From Ciona savignyi (Eukaryota; Chordata; Ascidiacea; Phlebobranchia; Cionidae), in assembly GCA_000149265.1 (NCBI GenBank), contig CH002564.1, positions 334,620 through 398,619 on the forward strand: a stretch of 64,000 bases of DNA. The letters are read 5' to 3'. The position numbers were made by a program, and so were the translations under genes. This document shows, piece after piece, positions 12,051 to 24,089 of this stretch. Every line of letters begins with the position of its first letter. The first letter of the stretch is position 1. The notes under the pieces are model-generated. The model was not told the DNA's origin. It did not search any database and saw only the letters and a program-made list of their open reading frames with translations.

Positions 12051-14031
12051 CAGACAAAATCGAGTGAGTCAACTGCATTACGGCGTGCCGTAACAGGCTG
12101 CCTCTATCGAATACAGGTGTTACGACGACCTTTACGTTTTCTTTCTAACCAGGAAATAACCTTAATTGAAGACTACAAACTGATTTTTTAACTCAACATA
12201 TATCGGTGGAAGTATTAGAACTCATTTTAAAGGAACTGAAACATTTTTAAAAGAACTCAAGCTGTCACCGATGACATTACATTGACACTGCACGTGACAA
12301 GTAGAAAAATAAATCTCACTTCCAACCACGGCTCTTTAACATAGTGGCACTAGTATAGACAATAAATATGTAGTGGATTTTCGGTCTTTCTTCTTTCAAG
12401 TCTTGTTTTACCATTAGGAAGACAACGTAATTATTACAAATTACTGCTTCTGAGCCCAGAACATAAATGACTGGTTGACATGTGCACAATCAGCGACAAG
12501 TGCAATACTAATTGGTGTTTCAGCGTATTAGTGAAATTTGCTATATCTAATAAGCTTACTTCTTATTGGAGCCTGGTGTCTTCAGTTGACACATTCTCAG
12601 CAAAGTCTGTATTTTCGCTTTGTCTTTCTCACGGCGGGAAGGTATTTGCGGTAACCCATATTCCCAAGATATGTCATATATCTATAATATTCGGCTACAG
12701 TCTCGTTACTTGGGTCCACGGTTAAGTTGCTTTGTCATGCACCGCGAGTGTTGCAGCGACTCATATGGAAAATTCAGAAAATTAAATATCAGTACAGAAA
12801 TTTGAACTAACAGTTGAATTTAATAACGGAGCAAATTGCCTTATAGTAATAATTATTTTTAGTGTTATAGTAGCTAATCAGGTTTATGTCTAGGCCAACA
12901 CGATGTTGTGCAATTATTTGACAATAACCAAAGTAAACAACAAAGTATGTGCGAAGGCTTTTTATAATATAAAACTTTCCGCACAAACCGCAGATCATAC
13001 TCCAGCTCTGTACAGTTTTACAAAATGTTAAGTAGTTTAAAGCGTGAGCGATCGATATCCTATCAGAGTTGTCAGAAAATTTGAGTAATTTTGCATTTGA
13101 ACTTCTGAAACAGGATTAGTGTGTGTTTAGCAAAGTATAGAGCGCAGGGTTCATAACAGAATCACCCACCGTGCTATTCCACATTCACGAGGTAATGTCG
13201 TGTAGACGGATGGTTACTCGACCGAGACAAATACCCAGGCTTGTCCATGGGACATATTTTTTTGTGTCATCCCATTCTATCCCATAGCAATTCATGCCTG
13301 TCTTAATAAAAGTTATTAAATTCATAAAAAATAAGTATTATTTGTACGAGTTTAAGTCTAATGGACTACACGTACAAAGACAGATATAAAACGACAAAAT
13401 TTATTGACTTTGTTAACTTTAAAGTTCAGAAAAGTTGTCTATCTATGACAATTCATTATCATTCTGGCACTCATACCCAGTCACTGAGCTCATTTAGGAA
13501 ATTTTCAATTACCTGCTCCTAAACTTCTTCAGATAGTGATAATTCAGTTAGTTCGCGGGTGGATTCTCAACCTATAGCAACAATGGCTAACTATAGCAGC
13601 GAGTATAGTGCGCAAAACAGAGTTGCCAGATTGAAACGAAGCTCCAACACCACGCAGACAAGACAAAATTACACCATCTAAGAGCTTTTCTTACAAACTT
13701 AGGTCTTTGCAAATACTATATAAAACATATAGGAGACCAGCTCCTTAAGGGATCGAAGCTTATCCCCGTTAAAAACAACTAATAATAATAAAAACCCTAA
13801 ATAATTTACCTAAAAGAATTACTTTTGTGGAAAGCATTACGTTTGCAAATGTGATATAAAAGCGTAATGCAAAAAAAATAGATGTTGTTTTGTTATTACC
13901 AACTTGTATACCTGGAACCTGGCTCCTTAAAATACTCTATAAAACCGAAAGGGTTAATTTTCATTTCAGTAAATTGTACATGTTAATACTGTTTAAACTG
14001 CAACAGTTGGGTGTACCTATAAAACTTTACC

Positions 14032-17000
14032 ATGTCGTCGACGGCGATTGACGAGTCACAAAAGTTTGAACTGAAAAAGAAGATCGGGCTTTGGGGAAGC
14101 GTTTCGCTTATTTCTGGCATGATAATCGGTTCGGGAATATTCGTTTCGCCCACCGGAGTGCTTAGATCCGTAAACGGGAGCGTGGGTTTGAGTTTGATCA
14201 TTTGGGCTGTTTGTGGATTGGTCGCTTTATGTTCTTCGTTATGTTATTGTGAACTAGGAAGTATGTTAAAGGCATCAGGAGGAGATTTTTTGAATTTCAA
14301 ACTTGCATTTGGTCCAGCAGTTTCGTTTGTTTACATATGGTCGTCGATCGTTATATATCCCGGCGGTCCTGCAACTTTGCAAATTTTTGCTCGTTATATT
14401 TCAAGTCCGTTCTATCCAAACGGGTGCAACCCCCCGGAAAGTGTCATCAAGTTATTTGCAACCTCACTTGCGTTTGTACTCATATACGTCAACTGTAGAA
14501 GCGTAAAAGGTTCCGTTTATTTTCAAGTCGTCTTCACTGGCGCTAAATTCCTAGCCATGGCAATCATAGCTTTTGGTGGAATTATATTCGCAATTCAAGG
14601 CAGCCCAACCGCGGAATTCAACTTTCAAAATGCGTTCAGGTCATCGGATTTTATCGGTCTGACTGTTTCAGACATCGGCAGAGCTTGTTATCAGGGTTTG
14701 TTTGCCTACAACGGTTGGCATTTCATCAATTCTGTCACCGAGGAGATTCAAAATGTACAAAGAAATCTACCAAGGGCATCAGTCATTTCGTTGATTTCAG
14801 TGATCTCAATTTACTTGCTCGTTAATATTGGATATTTCTCTGGTAAGATAATTTCCAAATATAATTACCGTAAAACCTCTATTTACGCGCCACCTATGAT
14901 AGACCGCCTTTATTACGACAGGGACAAAGACGTCGTGTCGCTTGATTTTCAACAGTGAATTATTTTATTACTTACTAGAGTGTTACGTGTGATATTAAGT
15001 CTTGGTCTTTAGATGATGTTAGATGTTAACTGTATTTTTTTTCATTGATTTTCTCTTCTCAAAATTCTGATTAGTAATCGAAAAATAGAGAGCCACAATA
15101 GGTAAAAGGTTGAGAAATGGACGTCGGGGCGCTCAAATAAAACTTTTACGGTAGATAAGTATTTTTCACATCCGAATTTTTTGATTTTTTTACTAAAAAA
15201 ACTGTTGTACTAAATTCAGCACTATAGGCATGTTAATGATCCTTTCGCAGGTTTACCTACGGATACCTTGTTACGACTTTTACTTCCTCTAAATCAGTGG
15301 CGCGCCCCCCAGTTTAAGAACCCCTGCTCTAAATGATCAAGTTAGATCGTCTTCTCGTACGCTATTTTTTCCCGAGATATTTATTGTTTAAAAATATTTC
15401 AGTGTTAACCGTGGACGAGATGCTCACATCAAAAGCAGTAGCAGTTGCATTCGCTCAGAAGATCCTGGGACCAGTTGCCTGGATAATCCCATTATCGGTA
15501 TGCATCTCAATCATTGGCTCTCAAAATGGCGGATTTCTAATGCGGGCAAGACTTCCGTTTGTTGCAGCAAGAAACGGCCACATGCCAAAGGTAATGCATT
15601 CATTGCTAAGTATTCTTCCATTTACTTCGTATTGCGAAATGGTTAACGCTACCGGTACACATACAAATATAGGACAAAAATATACGAATTTAAAATAGCA
15701 AAACCTAAACCAATAAAAAAATAAAAATGCAAGAGCCCAGTGGTAATGTATGCTAGCGCTTAACCCAGGTACGTTTTTAGATTTCCAACCTTAAAACGTT
15801 ATCTTATAAACACTAAACCAAAAATTTGACAGATAATTAACCAAATCCCTATTTATAAGTATCGGCGTTAACGAAGTTATATTTTTCCAGATATTTGGAA
15901 TGATACACACCGACAACTACACGCCTACTCCTGCAATTTTCCTGAATGGGGGTTTAGTGATATTTCTCATTTTACTTGGCGACTTCGACACTCTGATCTA
16001 CATACAGGGTTTCGTGTATTGGATGTTCTATGGTCTCAGCGCAACCAGTCTACTTGTCCTAAGATACAAGATGCCTGATCTTCATCGGCCCTATAAGGTA
16101 CACGTAAATTTATTGGACCTAGGTCCTAGACTGTATAGACCGGGCATTAGCAACATACGGCCGTCGGCCCATGAATGGATTTTTACCCACCCGCAGACTG
16201 TCTCTAATCATACCCTGTAACTAAGATATTAAATACTATTTATGTAATAATCCGGCCCATTAAGGACTATATTTTCCCACATCTTGCCGCCGACTACAGA
16301 AGTTGCCCACCCCAGCTATAGACTATACTTAGGCTGCTGTAAAATAACAGTTATTATTACAGATGCGTACCCAAATGCCCTAAGCACATCCATTAGTTAG
16401 GAATGCGGCAGCTAATTTTATAGGGCCATATATTGGCGTAGTCAGAATTTTAGCATAAACAAAAAAATTAGTGCGCCTCATGCCCGTTTTTACCCATGAG
16501 TATTCACTATACAATTTTAAAGTAAGTTGTTAATGTATAAAACAAAATGGAAAAAAATATTAAACTTAAAATAACTTCCTTTACTCCTGAAAATCTTTAT
16601 TATGGTATACATATCATATACTATTCAACCAATACTTATATTTAACCGTTTTCCGGGAAATCCGCCCAAAAAATCTCCCAAATACTCAAACCAGTGATCA
16701 GTATTTTTATTGGCCCATTATATCAAAATAAAAATAAACAACAGGTTTTTTTACATTTTAAAATTGAAGCTTGGATATGCAACCTAAACTCAAAAAAAAA
16801 TTAATTTTGAGTCCATACCCCTCTGTAAATCGGCAACTTTTTCCCAATAAAAACAGCTAGCAGATGCACAATCAATTTTTTTATTGTAAAAAGCACTGCG
16901 GCGCGCAGCCTAGAACATGCTGCTTCCAACCGTACAAACATCGGGGATTTACCACCATTGTTACTCAAACACTGTTTAAAAACAATAACTGGAGTGGGGA

Positions 17001-17458
17001 TTGCATTCGTTACATACTCCCGCGCAGAGGTTCATTAATTGGTTATACACCATTTACAGGCACGACGGTCTCTGCGATTGACCATGTTGTAAAACATGTA
17101 CATTCCGACAAATATGGTTTTCTCTCATTCTAATATAAATATAACCATTAAATATGTATAAGTGTCATACCTCTCTATATTACAAACATATATTTCGTTG
17201 TTTTAGGTACCGCTACCCGTCCCTATTCTCACAGTTGTGTTCTCTCTCTACTTCGTGATTGCACCGCTGGTGCACAAGCCAAGTTTGATGTATCTTTTCC
17301 CAGTCATCTTCTACATTGCAACTCTACTCGGCTACTACTTGTTCGTGGTAAAGAAGATACGTGTGCCTGGCATTCGATCAGTTACGGTGTTCCTTCAAAA
17401 AGTTATCAAGGTCGCGGAAACTGACTGGGACGTTAAGAGCGAAACATTAAAGGATTAA
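14032..17458 (+). CDS. b(0,+)-type amino-acid transporter light subunit (SLC7A9-like)
   Basis: This is a 12-TM APC-superfamily exchanger of the LAT branch. The family works as a heterodimer with an SLC3 heavy chain, and b(0,+)AT exchanges cystine and basic for neutral amino acids at the plasma membrane. Exons are 14032-14842, 15403-15590, 15891-16097 and 17207-17458, giving 485 aa (human about 487). The substrate motif GSGIFVSP lies at residues 33-40. Cys132 in YPNGCNPPE sits where LAT subunits form the disulfide with the heavy chain. Other blocks are FAYNGWHFINSVTEE, GSQNGGFL and WMFYGL. The C-terminal helix (FLQKVIKV) resembles the C-terminal HLQMLMEVV of human b(0,+)AT, which favours this subtype. 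The ORF reads on past the exon 1 donor only because a MITE begins just downstream. Introns carry an rRNA fossil and a hAT MITE. Confidence 0.9.
14866..15153. mobile_element. Tc1/mariner-type MITE in transporter intron 1
   Basis: The ends are inverted (CCGTAAAACCTCTATTTACGC and the complement of GAGCGCC...TTTTACGG) and each is flanked by TA, the target duplication of the Tc1/mariner superfamily. It is about 290 bp with no transposase. A related end lies at about 2247. Confidence 0.6.
15234..15363 (-). pseudogene. 18S rRNA 3'-end fossil in transporter intron 1
   Basis: Read on the minus strand this is the conserved end of small-subunit rRNA, roughly 95 nt up to its terminal TAATGATCC complement. 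It is recognisable by GTCGTAACAAGG-type sequence followed by AGGTAAACCTGCGAAAGGATC. It differs at several invariant positions and is interrupted by a 32-bp insertion. It lies about 40 bases upstream of exon 2's acceptor. This is a truncated copy, not a working gene. Confidence 0.85.
15295..15326. mobile_element. 32-bp hAT remnant with perfect 8-bp target duplication
   Basis: The insertion starts CAGTGGCG and ends GAACCCCTG, which are hAT-like tips. It is bracketed by CTCTAAAT at 15287-15294 and 15327-15334. The interrupted sequence is the rRNA fossil, so the empty site is known exactly. Confidence 0.75.
16141..16315 (+). mobile_element. hAT-like MITE in transporter intron 3
   Basis: Begins CGGGCATTAGCAAC and ends GTTGCCCACCCCAG. 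It is flanked by GTATAGAC (16133-16140) and CTATAGAC (16316-16323), a 7/8 target duplication. Same family as 18894 and 32232. Confidence 0.75.
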
Positions 17459-19318
17459 TGTTAGATTTTTGAGAAGAGTAGGCATTGCGTGATCGAAGAG
17501 TAGATCATCGTATCAGCGAGACTATTTATCGATTGTGTCTTGATGAAAAAAATGTTGGAATATTTTTTTTTTATTGAAAAAATGTTAGAATAATTCTAAA
17601 TAGAATTAGAATAATAAAAAAATGTTAGAATAATAATAATTATCATTTTTTCTTAATGGAAAAATGTTAGAATAATTAAAAAGCATATTTATTTTGCATG
17701 GTGGTGCTCTCTCTCTACAAATTAAGTTTTGCGAAATAAATATGTGTTTAAGAAACGCATAATTGCAACTTTTCTGATGGCCATAAGATTTTGTGGTTGC
17801 GGGTTAAGGTTGCTTATAAAGAACAGTCTTTATATGGTAACAAATGCTAACAATGATACAATATGATTAAATCCACAGTGATATATCCCGGAGGTCAATA
17901 GAAATAGTAACAATTATTTTTTAACCGGAAATTACGACAACCATTCTGTGCACAATTCGGCCATTTCTTCTGGCAAAAACAGTCGCGTTTCTTTTATTAA
18001 AAAATGGTAACAGTCGATACGATTTTCTAAATTATATAGCACGTCGGACAGTAAATCTATAGGTGGTGGAATCGAAACCAGTTAGTTGTTTTCATCGGAA
18101 TGCACATTTGCGGATCTTGGCTTAACCTAGTGGTTTACAAGATTTTACAAAAACTACAGCAATTTTTCCGTCGTGTTTAACCGCATTATCTCCGATAACC
18201 TGAGGAAATCTGACAATTGTCCGTATTATAACAACCCGTACTGTGTGTTAAATTCACTCTTTCCTAAGTAGTTTCTGCTTAATGACTCATTTTACCGTGA
18301 GCTCGTCAATAGGTTCGTTTTAAATAAAAAGCTGGAAACAAATTGGTCACGCTAAACATCTGGACAAGAGACAGCATACTCTAGTTTTCCAGATTTGTTT
18401 GTAATAAATTAGGATATACGGAATTGCCTGAAAACTATCATATCGCAGAGAATGTGGTGAAGCATACAATTGACCTGACTTAATAAGTGCTGAAATATAA
18501 CAAACATATTGTTTTTAATTTAACGAACAATTTATTCAATTTTTCGAGTAGCCAACGATTTTTGCATTTTTTACCACCAAATAATAATAATTTATTTTCG
18601 TTTTTAAATCATTTCATTCTTGGTTGAGGTAATGTGATAAAATTTTACATAAATATCAAGTAGGTTGAATATTGATTTCACAATTCAGACTTTTCTCTAC
18701 CGGCCATCGGTTTTTCCCTGTAAATAAATAGTGGTCAGATCGGCTGATGTCTAACCAGAAATGTCCTACTATTTTGAATATCATTGCTGGAATATGACCT
18801 TATACAAACGTGGTAAATGTCGCTATAACAATCATTACATTATTATTTACTGTCTATTTAATAGTGTGGCTGTTGGTATTGATGGTCTTAGATCAGGCAT
18901 GGGCAACTACAGCCCGCAGAACGGGTCTGTCCCGTGAAGGGATTTTCACCGGTCCGCAGCCTGTATCTATAACCATACCATGTAATTAAGATATTGAATA
19001 ATATTCATGTAATAATCCGGCACACCAAGAACTTCATTTCCCACATCTGGCCCGACGACTAGAGAAGTTGGTCACTCCTGTCTAAGACCAACCGTGGTTT
19101 CCCAATAATTAGTATAATCGTTCGGTTTTACATTACCTGTGTTCTAATAAAATAATATATAACAGTATTGTCCATACTTACTGAAAGTGTGCTATAACCA
19201 TGTTGATATATGTCACCGCAGTTTCCATATCTAACATCATTAGCTTCAATTCTGGGAGAGGGTTATGGTTTATACATTTTCTCCCGTAATGTTAAAGTAT
19301 CGACCGCAGTTGGTTTAA
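17459..19318. other. Transporter 3' region and intergenic stretch
   Basis: 17559-17690 holds four imperfect copies of an AAAAATGTTAGAATAAT motif, and a polyadenylation signal AATAAA lies at 17735-17740. Apart from the MITE at 18894, the rest shows no gene. Confidence 0.5.
18894..19080 (+). mobile_element. hAT-like MITE
   Basis: Ends are CAGGCATGGGCAACT and its counterpart ACTCCTG. It is flanked by TCTTAGAT and TCTAAGAC (6/8). The internal block CATCTGGCCCG...AGAGAAGTTGG is shared with the 16141 and 32232 copies. Confidence 0.7.
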
Positions 19319-20605
19319 TTAAAGCAATCCAAGACACACCATCCTTTGTTTCACTAAACAAAATCATAGACAATCCAATAAAATCGAACTAATAACTTAA
19401 AATAAAACTTCTTTTTATTTTCATCTTCTTTTTAAAATTGTATAAAAGGTGGACATAGAGTGGTAAATTATTTGATTAACATGTGGCATACGTGTTTCTG
19501 TCGCATCAAGGTAAAATACATTTATAAGTATATACTTCCATTGGAAGGTTTCGCATTAGTCTTATTATGTCATTTTGCCCAATATTCTACACAAAAAAAA
19601 CTGTTTAAAACTTCTAATAATTGTCTTACCGTCTACAGACTTCGCATCCGCAGTTTCCATGAAAACTTGGTCGAGATATTTATCATCAATCTCGGTTTTC
19701 TTGCGCACTATAACCAGCATGTCATAAATGCTGGAAGATTTGCCATTGTAAAGAGCGTCCACCTCTTGGCTGGTAGCTATTAATAAAATACATTAACCCT
19801 AATAATGTGCATTGTGAGTGGGTGTTTTACTTTAATATTTTCTTACGGCGATGGGTGGATACGTAAAACAAGGGAAATGTGGATATATGTTTTGTAGGCC
19901 TACAGTATATGGGTCATGTATAGACTCAATTTATATTCTGGTTGCTTGTAAACATAGCTAAAAATCGGTGCCGTAGGGCAGCCCATAGCCAAGTACTAGT
20001 TTGTTTTATATATGTTTGCCACGTGTCACCAGCCAAATGTGCGTCAAATGAAAGAGATGGTGTTATAGCTCTTTACCCGTTTGACCTATTAATTTACTAG
20101 GTTTTAACAACTTACATAAAAAATAACTCTTGTTTAATAATCTGTGTGAAGGAAAATATTGCAGTTTGTCCAGCAGGTGGTCAGGTACTAGTTTTATAAC
20201 AACATATATTAGTCACAATGTCTAAAATACTGTGTTAACTATTTGAGAATTTGCAGGTGATACTAAAAACACAAGCATTACAAACTTCCTTTTTGTTGCA
20301 CGTCTTACTTACCGGCATCAATCACTTCTTGCAGGGACTGTAAACAAATAAAATAAACATCAGGCTGATTGATAATATATAAAGCTATTCCAATCAATAT
20401 AAGTACTTGCTCTTATAGAAGGTTTCTTTATGTTTTATCATTATTTTTATATAAATATCGTTTTAAACATTCGTCGTATAAAATTTAATCTAATAATATA
20501 TACAACCGAAATTTAATTTCCAACCTTAATATTTTCCGTGTCCTCTTTGGCATTAACAAAAGCAACCAGACAAAGTAGGCAAACTAAAACTATAATCTTT
20601 TCCAT
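19319..20605 (-). CDS. Small predicted secreted protein, unrecognised
   Basis: Exon 1 (20525-20605) encodes a strong signal peptide (MEKIIVLVCLLCLVAFVNA). Exon 2 (20313-20337) and exon 3 (19630-19776) follow in phase and encode a hydrophilic, helix-prone chain (SLQEVIDAATSQEVDALYNG... through ...DKYLDQVFMETADAKSVD). I recognise no domain, and no cysteine lies beyond the signal peptide in exons 1-3. The 3' end is uncertain. An acceptor (GTTTAG) at 19354 joins in phase to give about 11 more residues ending at 19319, total about 95 aa. A different frame of the same stretch stays open for 29 codons (ETKDGVSWIALIKP...), so a missed exon or base error is possible. The first three exons are convincing as a set; function is unknown. 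Confidence 0.6.
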
Positions 20606-21230
20606 TATATTTTAGGTTTATATCTATTCCTCCAAGCTCTAAGGTAAATTTAACCGCTGCTTTACACCTTGGACAAAATTGAGACTGGCTGCTATGAGGC
20701 AAAGACGTAAGCACTTTTTAAAATTTGTTTTGCTTGAAGGCATTTGTATTTCAGGTCTCGAAAATTGCTACTTTCTTTCATTCTTCGGTGCTCAATTGTT
20801 ACTTGATCGCTTGAAGGCTTTTTCATTTCTATCTCTGCAGTCGTTCGCCGCAATTTAGAAGGCATGGACTTTGTTTCGAAAATTGAATAAAACTGAAACT
20901 GTTTAGATCTAATTTGGGTTTTAAAATGTACAATTCTAACCATAAAGAAATGGCAGGGAGTGTCCAATCTGGTTAAAACTTTTAGTAATGCTAAATGACA
21001 TACTGGTTGTTTGAACGGACTCTTTATTTAATAGAACCCCCAAGAGGAATGCTTACCAGACCAATATATGTAAAAAAATATACCGTTTTTTTAATTTGTT
21101 AACCTGTATATCTTTACTTAAAAGAACAACTAATATGGAAATTTCAAAAATATAAGATACTGAAACCACATACATTATATATGGTCGACAAAGGCTAACG
21201 TGTTACACGCATATTTCATTTAAGCTTAGT

Positions 21231-21505
21231 CCGGCCCGTTGGTCTAGCGGTTAAGTGCTTCGCCTTTCAATCGAAAGGTTGCAGGTGCGAAACTGCTCGC
21301 TATAGTCGGTTGTGTCCTTGGGCAAGGCACTTTACGGACATTGCCTGAACCTAGCGGATTAATGGGTTCTACTAAATTAAAGGAACGTATACAACACACT
21401 GCAATCGCTCCGGTAACCCGAAGATGGGCGCGAGGTGATCTGACGATTGCCCGTGTGTTAACCGCCTTGGTTTTCCCATTCACGGGAATAAACATGAATA
21501 TCCAA
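21231..21505 (+). repeat. tRNA-derived SINE, family 1 (best copy)
   Basis: The tRNA-like head has a perfect A box (TGGTCTAGCGG) and a B-box-like GGTGCGAAACT. The body includes CCTTGGGCAAGGCACTTTACG, split by later changes, and GGGCGCGAGGTGATCTGACG. The end runs into GAATATCC. At least ten copies or fragments occur in this window on both strands. Confidence 0.85.
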
Positions 21506-21954
21506 AAAACTCCAAGCTAACGTTAAATTAAGCTGTAATGAAGAAAGAGGATTTTTCTCGCCGGCCAAGTTTGTAACATTACTTCTGACACGTCGTTGTT
21601 AATTCATACCAGCGCCTTTCAGTTCTCTTTTCTAGTACTTAGGCTGTTATTACCTTAATTAAATTTTATACATTTTTATACCAAAGAGCTATCGATCGGC
21701 GCTAAATGTCGTTTCCGGTTTTATTTTTAACTTTTAATATACCTTGGTTGTAGCGGCCACATCTGGCTAGACCCACACTAAATAATTGGATTAAATTATG
21801 GACGTGTTTTAACGACTGTCGTTTTTCCGTCTTTTTTTCTGTTTTTTGTTATAGAAGAAACTGATGCATGTTTTATGGAGACAAAATGTAAACTAAACTA
21901 AAACCTTACCTTTAAATAAGTGGTGAAAATGAAGTGAGAATAGAACAGTGGTTT

Positions 21955-22446
21955 CCAAACTCCTTTTGTGGGCGGTTTAAAAACTTGTAGCTAAAAGCTG
22001 TGGATGCACTATTTTAATGTAACTAATACAACATAAGTGACTCTAAAGTTTAGAGTCTAAACAAATGTATTATATTTTGAAAAGGCCATCGTCTGCTGGT
22101 AGTTTCATTTACTTCGATTTTATCTTACAAAAAAAAGGCGCATGAATCCTTGAAAAGCCCTTTGTGGTTTCTTAGGTTAGTGTAGTTGATTTTTTGTTTC
22201 CACGATAAAAAAACGAACCTTTGATAAAAAAATGGAAAACGAAAAAACGGGTAAACGCAGTCTTTTAAAACACGTCTAAAATCCAATAAATTATTTACTT
22301 TAGGTATATTTAGACTTTGCAGCCAAACCTAAAGTAAAAAATAAAACAATAAAAATGGAAAATGAATGTTTATATCAAAATTAGTTTACTAAACCTCGAA
22401 ACCCCTATTTGTGGTTCATGGACTTTTGGTTGAAAACCACTATTCT
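21955..22446. mobile_element. hAT-like MITE, non-autonomous
   Basis: Inverted ends TAGAACAGTGGTTTCCAAAC and the complement TAGAATAGTGGTTTTCAACC, about 490 bp, with no coding capacity. A clear target duplication is not visible. Confidence 0.55.
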
Positions 22447-23580
22447 AGGGCTACCCACTGCTTTGTTTTTTTTAAATGTAAAAAAGATTGTTTAAGATAT
22501 TTTTTAATGATCTATTTAGACCAATAATTTAGTAATTTATTTTAATGATAATGGTGGATTTGACCGCTATTTTCTGAATTCGTAATGTCACCGGAGCTCT
22601 AAAATAACGTACATTTTGGCTTACATCCCGATCCTGGTATGTCACCATTGATCAGCCTCCATAGGAATATAATAAAAATGTAAACTTTAGGCCAAATAAC
22701 GCTCTATTCAGGATTTAATTCTTTACTGGAAATTACAAAAGAATTTTAAATACATCGTGAAAATATATCGAAATTAAACCTAAACATCAGTAGACTTATC
22801 TTCACTTTCTTCTGTCAGAGCAATTCCAGTGATTTGTTCACATTACAAATTCACGGGTATGGGAAAGTGTCCGCCGAATGCCTCGCCCGAGCACATAACT
22901 GACCAACGAACCGGTGGTTGGTTTCGATTCAACAACATTTCAACTACCAACAGACCCCCGATGCTGTAACTGACTGTAAGCTATGCAGTAAACAAATGAC
23001 TCGTCGTAGCTTTAGCCGAAAAATGACTCTTGACGGATTAACGCCATAACTTAAGTTGGAAAAAATCAACGCTAGCCATATTGTAATTATTGCATTGACA
23101 GGTTATCGATGTCTCAAAATTAACCAATATCTTCGTGAGATAACTTTGAGCCACGGTTCAGTTGCCGAGGTTATTACGACATTTTTGTTACCGAGCCAAG
23201 TTCCTAACTTATGGTGGGCTTGTCACTTGGACCGTTTTTGTATAGATTATGTATCGGTCGCGCTAATCATTCGGCCACATGTTTATTATAGCATTTTTAC
23301 CGGGCTAGGTTGGTCTTGTCACAAAGTACGTTATTTTTATATTTAACTCTGAATATGTATTGGTCGTATTAACCATTCAGTCACACGATCGTATATTTTA
23401 TTACAGCATTATACTGGTAAGATATGTTGGTTTTTAACAAACACAACCATGGACGGAAAAAACACGGAAATGAATACTAATTTCACCCTAACGGCATTTG
23501 ATTTATGAAACCTCGCTTTAAAATTGGCTTAAAGAAATCTTTAAATAAAAAGTTCTAAAACGTCAAATAAAAGAAATCTG

Positions 23581-23692
23581 TACGGTCGTGTGGCAAAATG
23601 GTTAACGCGACCGATACATATACCAACTATATAAAAAACACAGTCTTAGGCTCAAGCCCATTATGGATTCGAACTTTAGCCCGGTAAATAAT
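23581..23692 (+). repeat. Short tRNA-derived SINE, family 2
   Basis: Begins TACGGTCGTGTGGCAAAATGG (consensus A box TGGCAAAATGG), has a GGATTCGAAC B-box region and ends CCCGGTAAATAA. Two minus-strand relatives lie at about 23187-23290 and 23290-23390. Confidence 0.7.
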
Positions 23693-24038
23693 AAAAGAAA
23701 TGAAATCGTTTAGTCCTAAAATTGCTGAATGAAGTCATAGAATGTATAGTTGGATACAGTTTGGTATATTGGTGAGTAGTACAGCAATGGCTCAGTCGAA
23801 GGGTTGTAAGGTCGGAACCATGTGATTTCTATACAGTCGGTTAGTTAGCATGAGAATATACCCTTACCAATGGAGAAGTCTAAACGTTTGTACACAAATT
23901 GTAGGCAATTTCACCAGTCGGTCATTTTTAAACCCACGTATGTTGCATCTTTAGAGACACATTGCGGCAGAATCGTTTAGTAACATACTTCCGCATGGTG
24001 TCACCAAGCCTCCTTTCACCAAGAGATGACTTGCGCAT

Positions 24039-24039
<1 letters not shown>

Positions 24040-24088
<49 letters not shown>
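24040..24088. repeat. TA microsatellite
   Basis: About 45 bases of uninterrupted TA dinucleotide. Confidence 0.9.

Positions 24089-24089
<1 letters not shown>

Larger units (their letters stand above)
10800..14031. other. Intergenic stretch between tubulin and transporter
   Basis: Mostly unique AT-rich sequence. It holds the SINE at 11365, a low-confidence set of plus-strand exons at 11830-12050, and a family-2 SINE remnant near 13735-13795. I find no convincing gene in 12060-13900. Confidence 0.5.

Noticed and set aside
12480-12725. Plus-strand open frame of 81 codons.
   Set aside because: No similarity that I recognise, no splice sites in phase and no neighbours in frame. Treated as chance.
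14846-14958. Extension of the transporter's first exon to the end of the open frame.
   Set aside because: A strong donor at 14843 joins in phase to conserved transporter sequence, and the extension runs into a MITE end.
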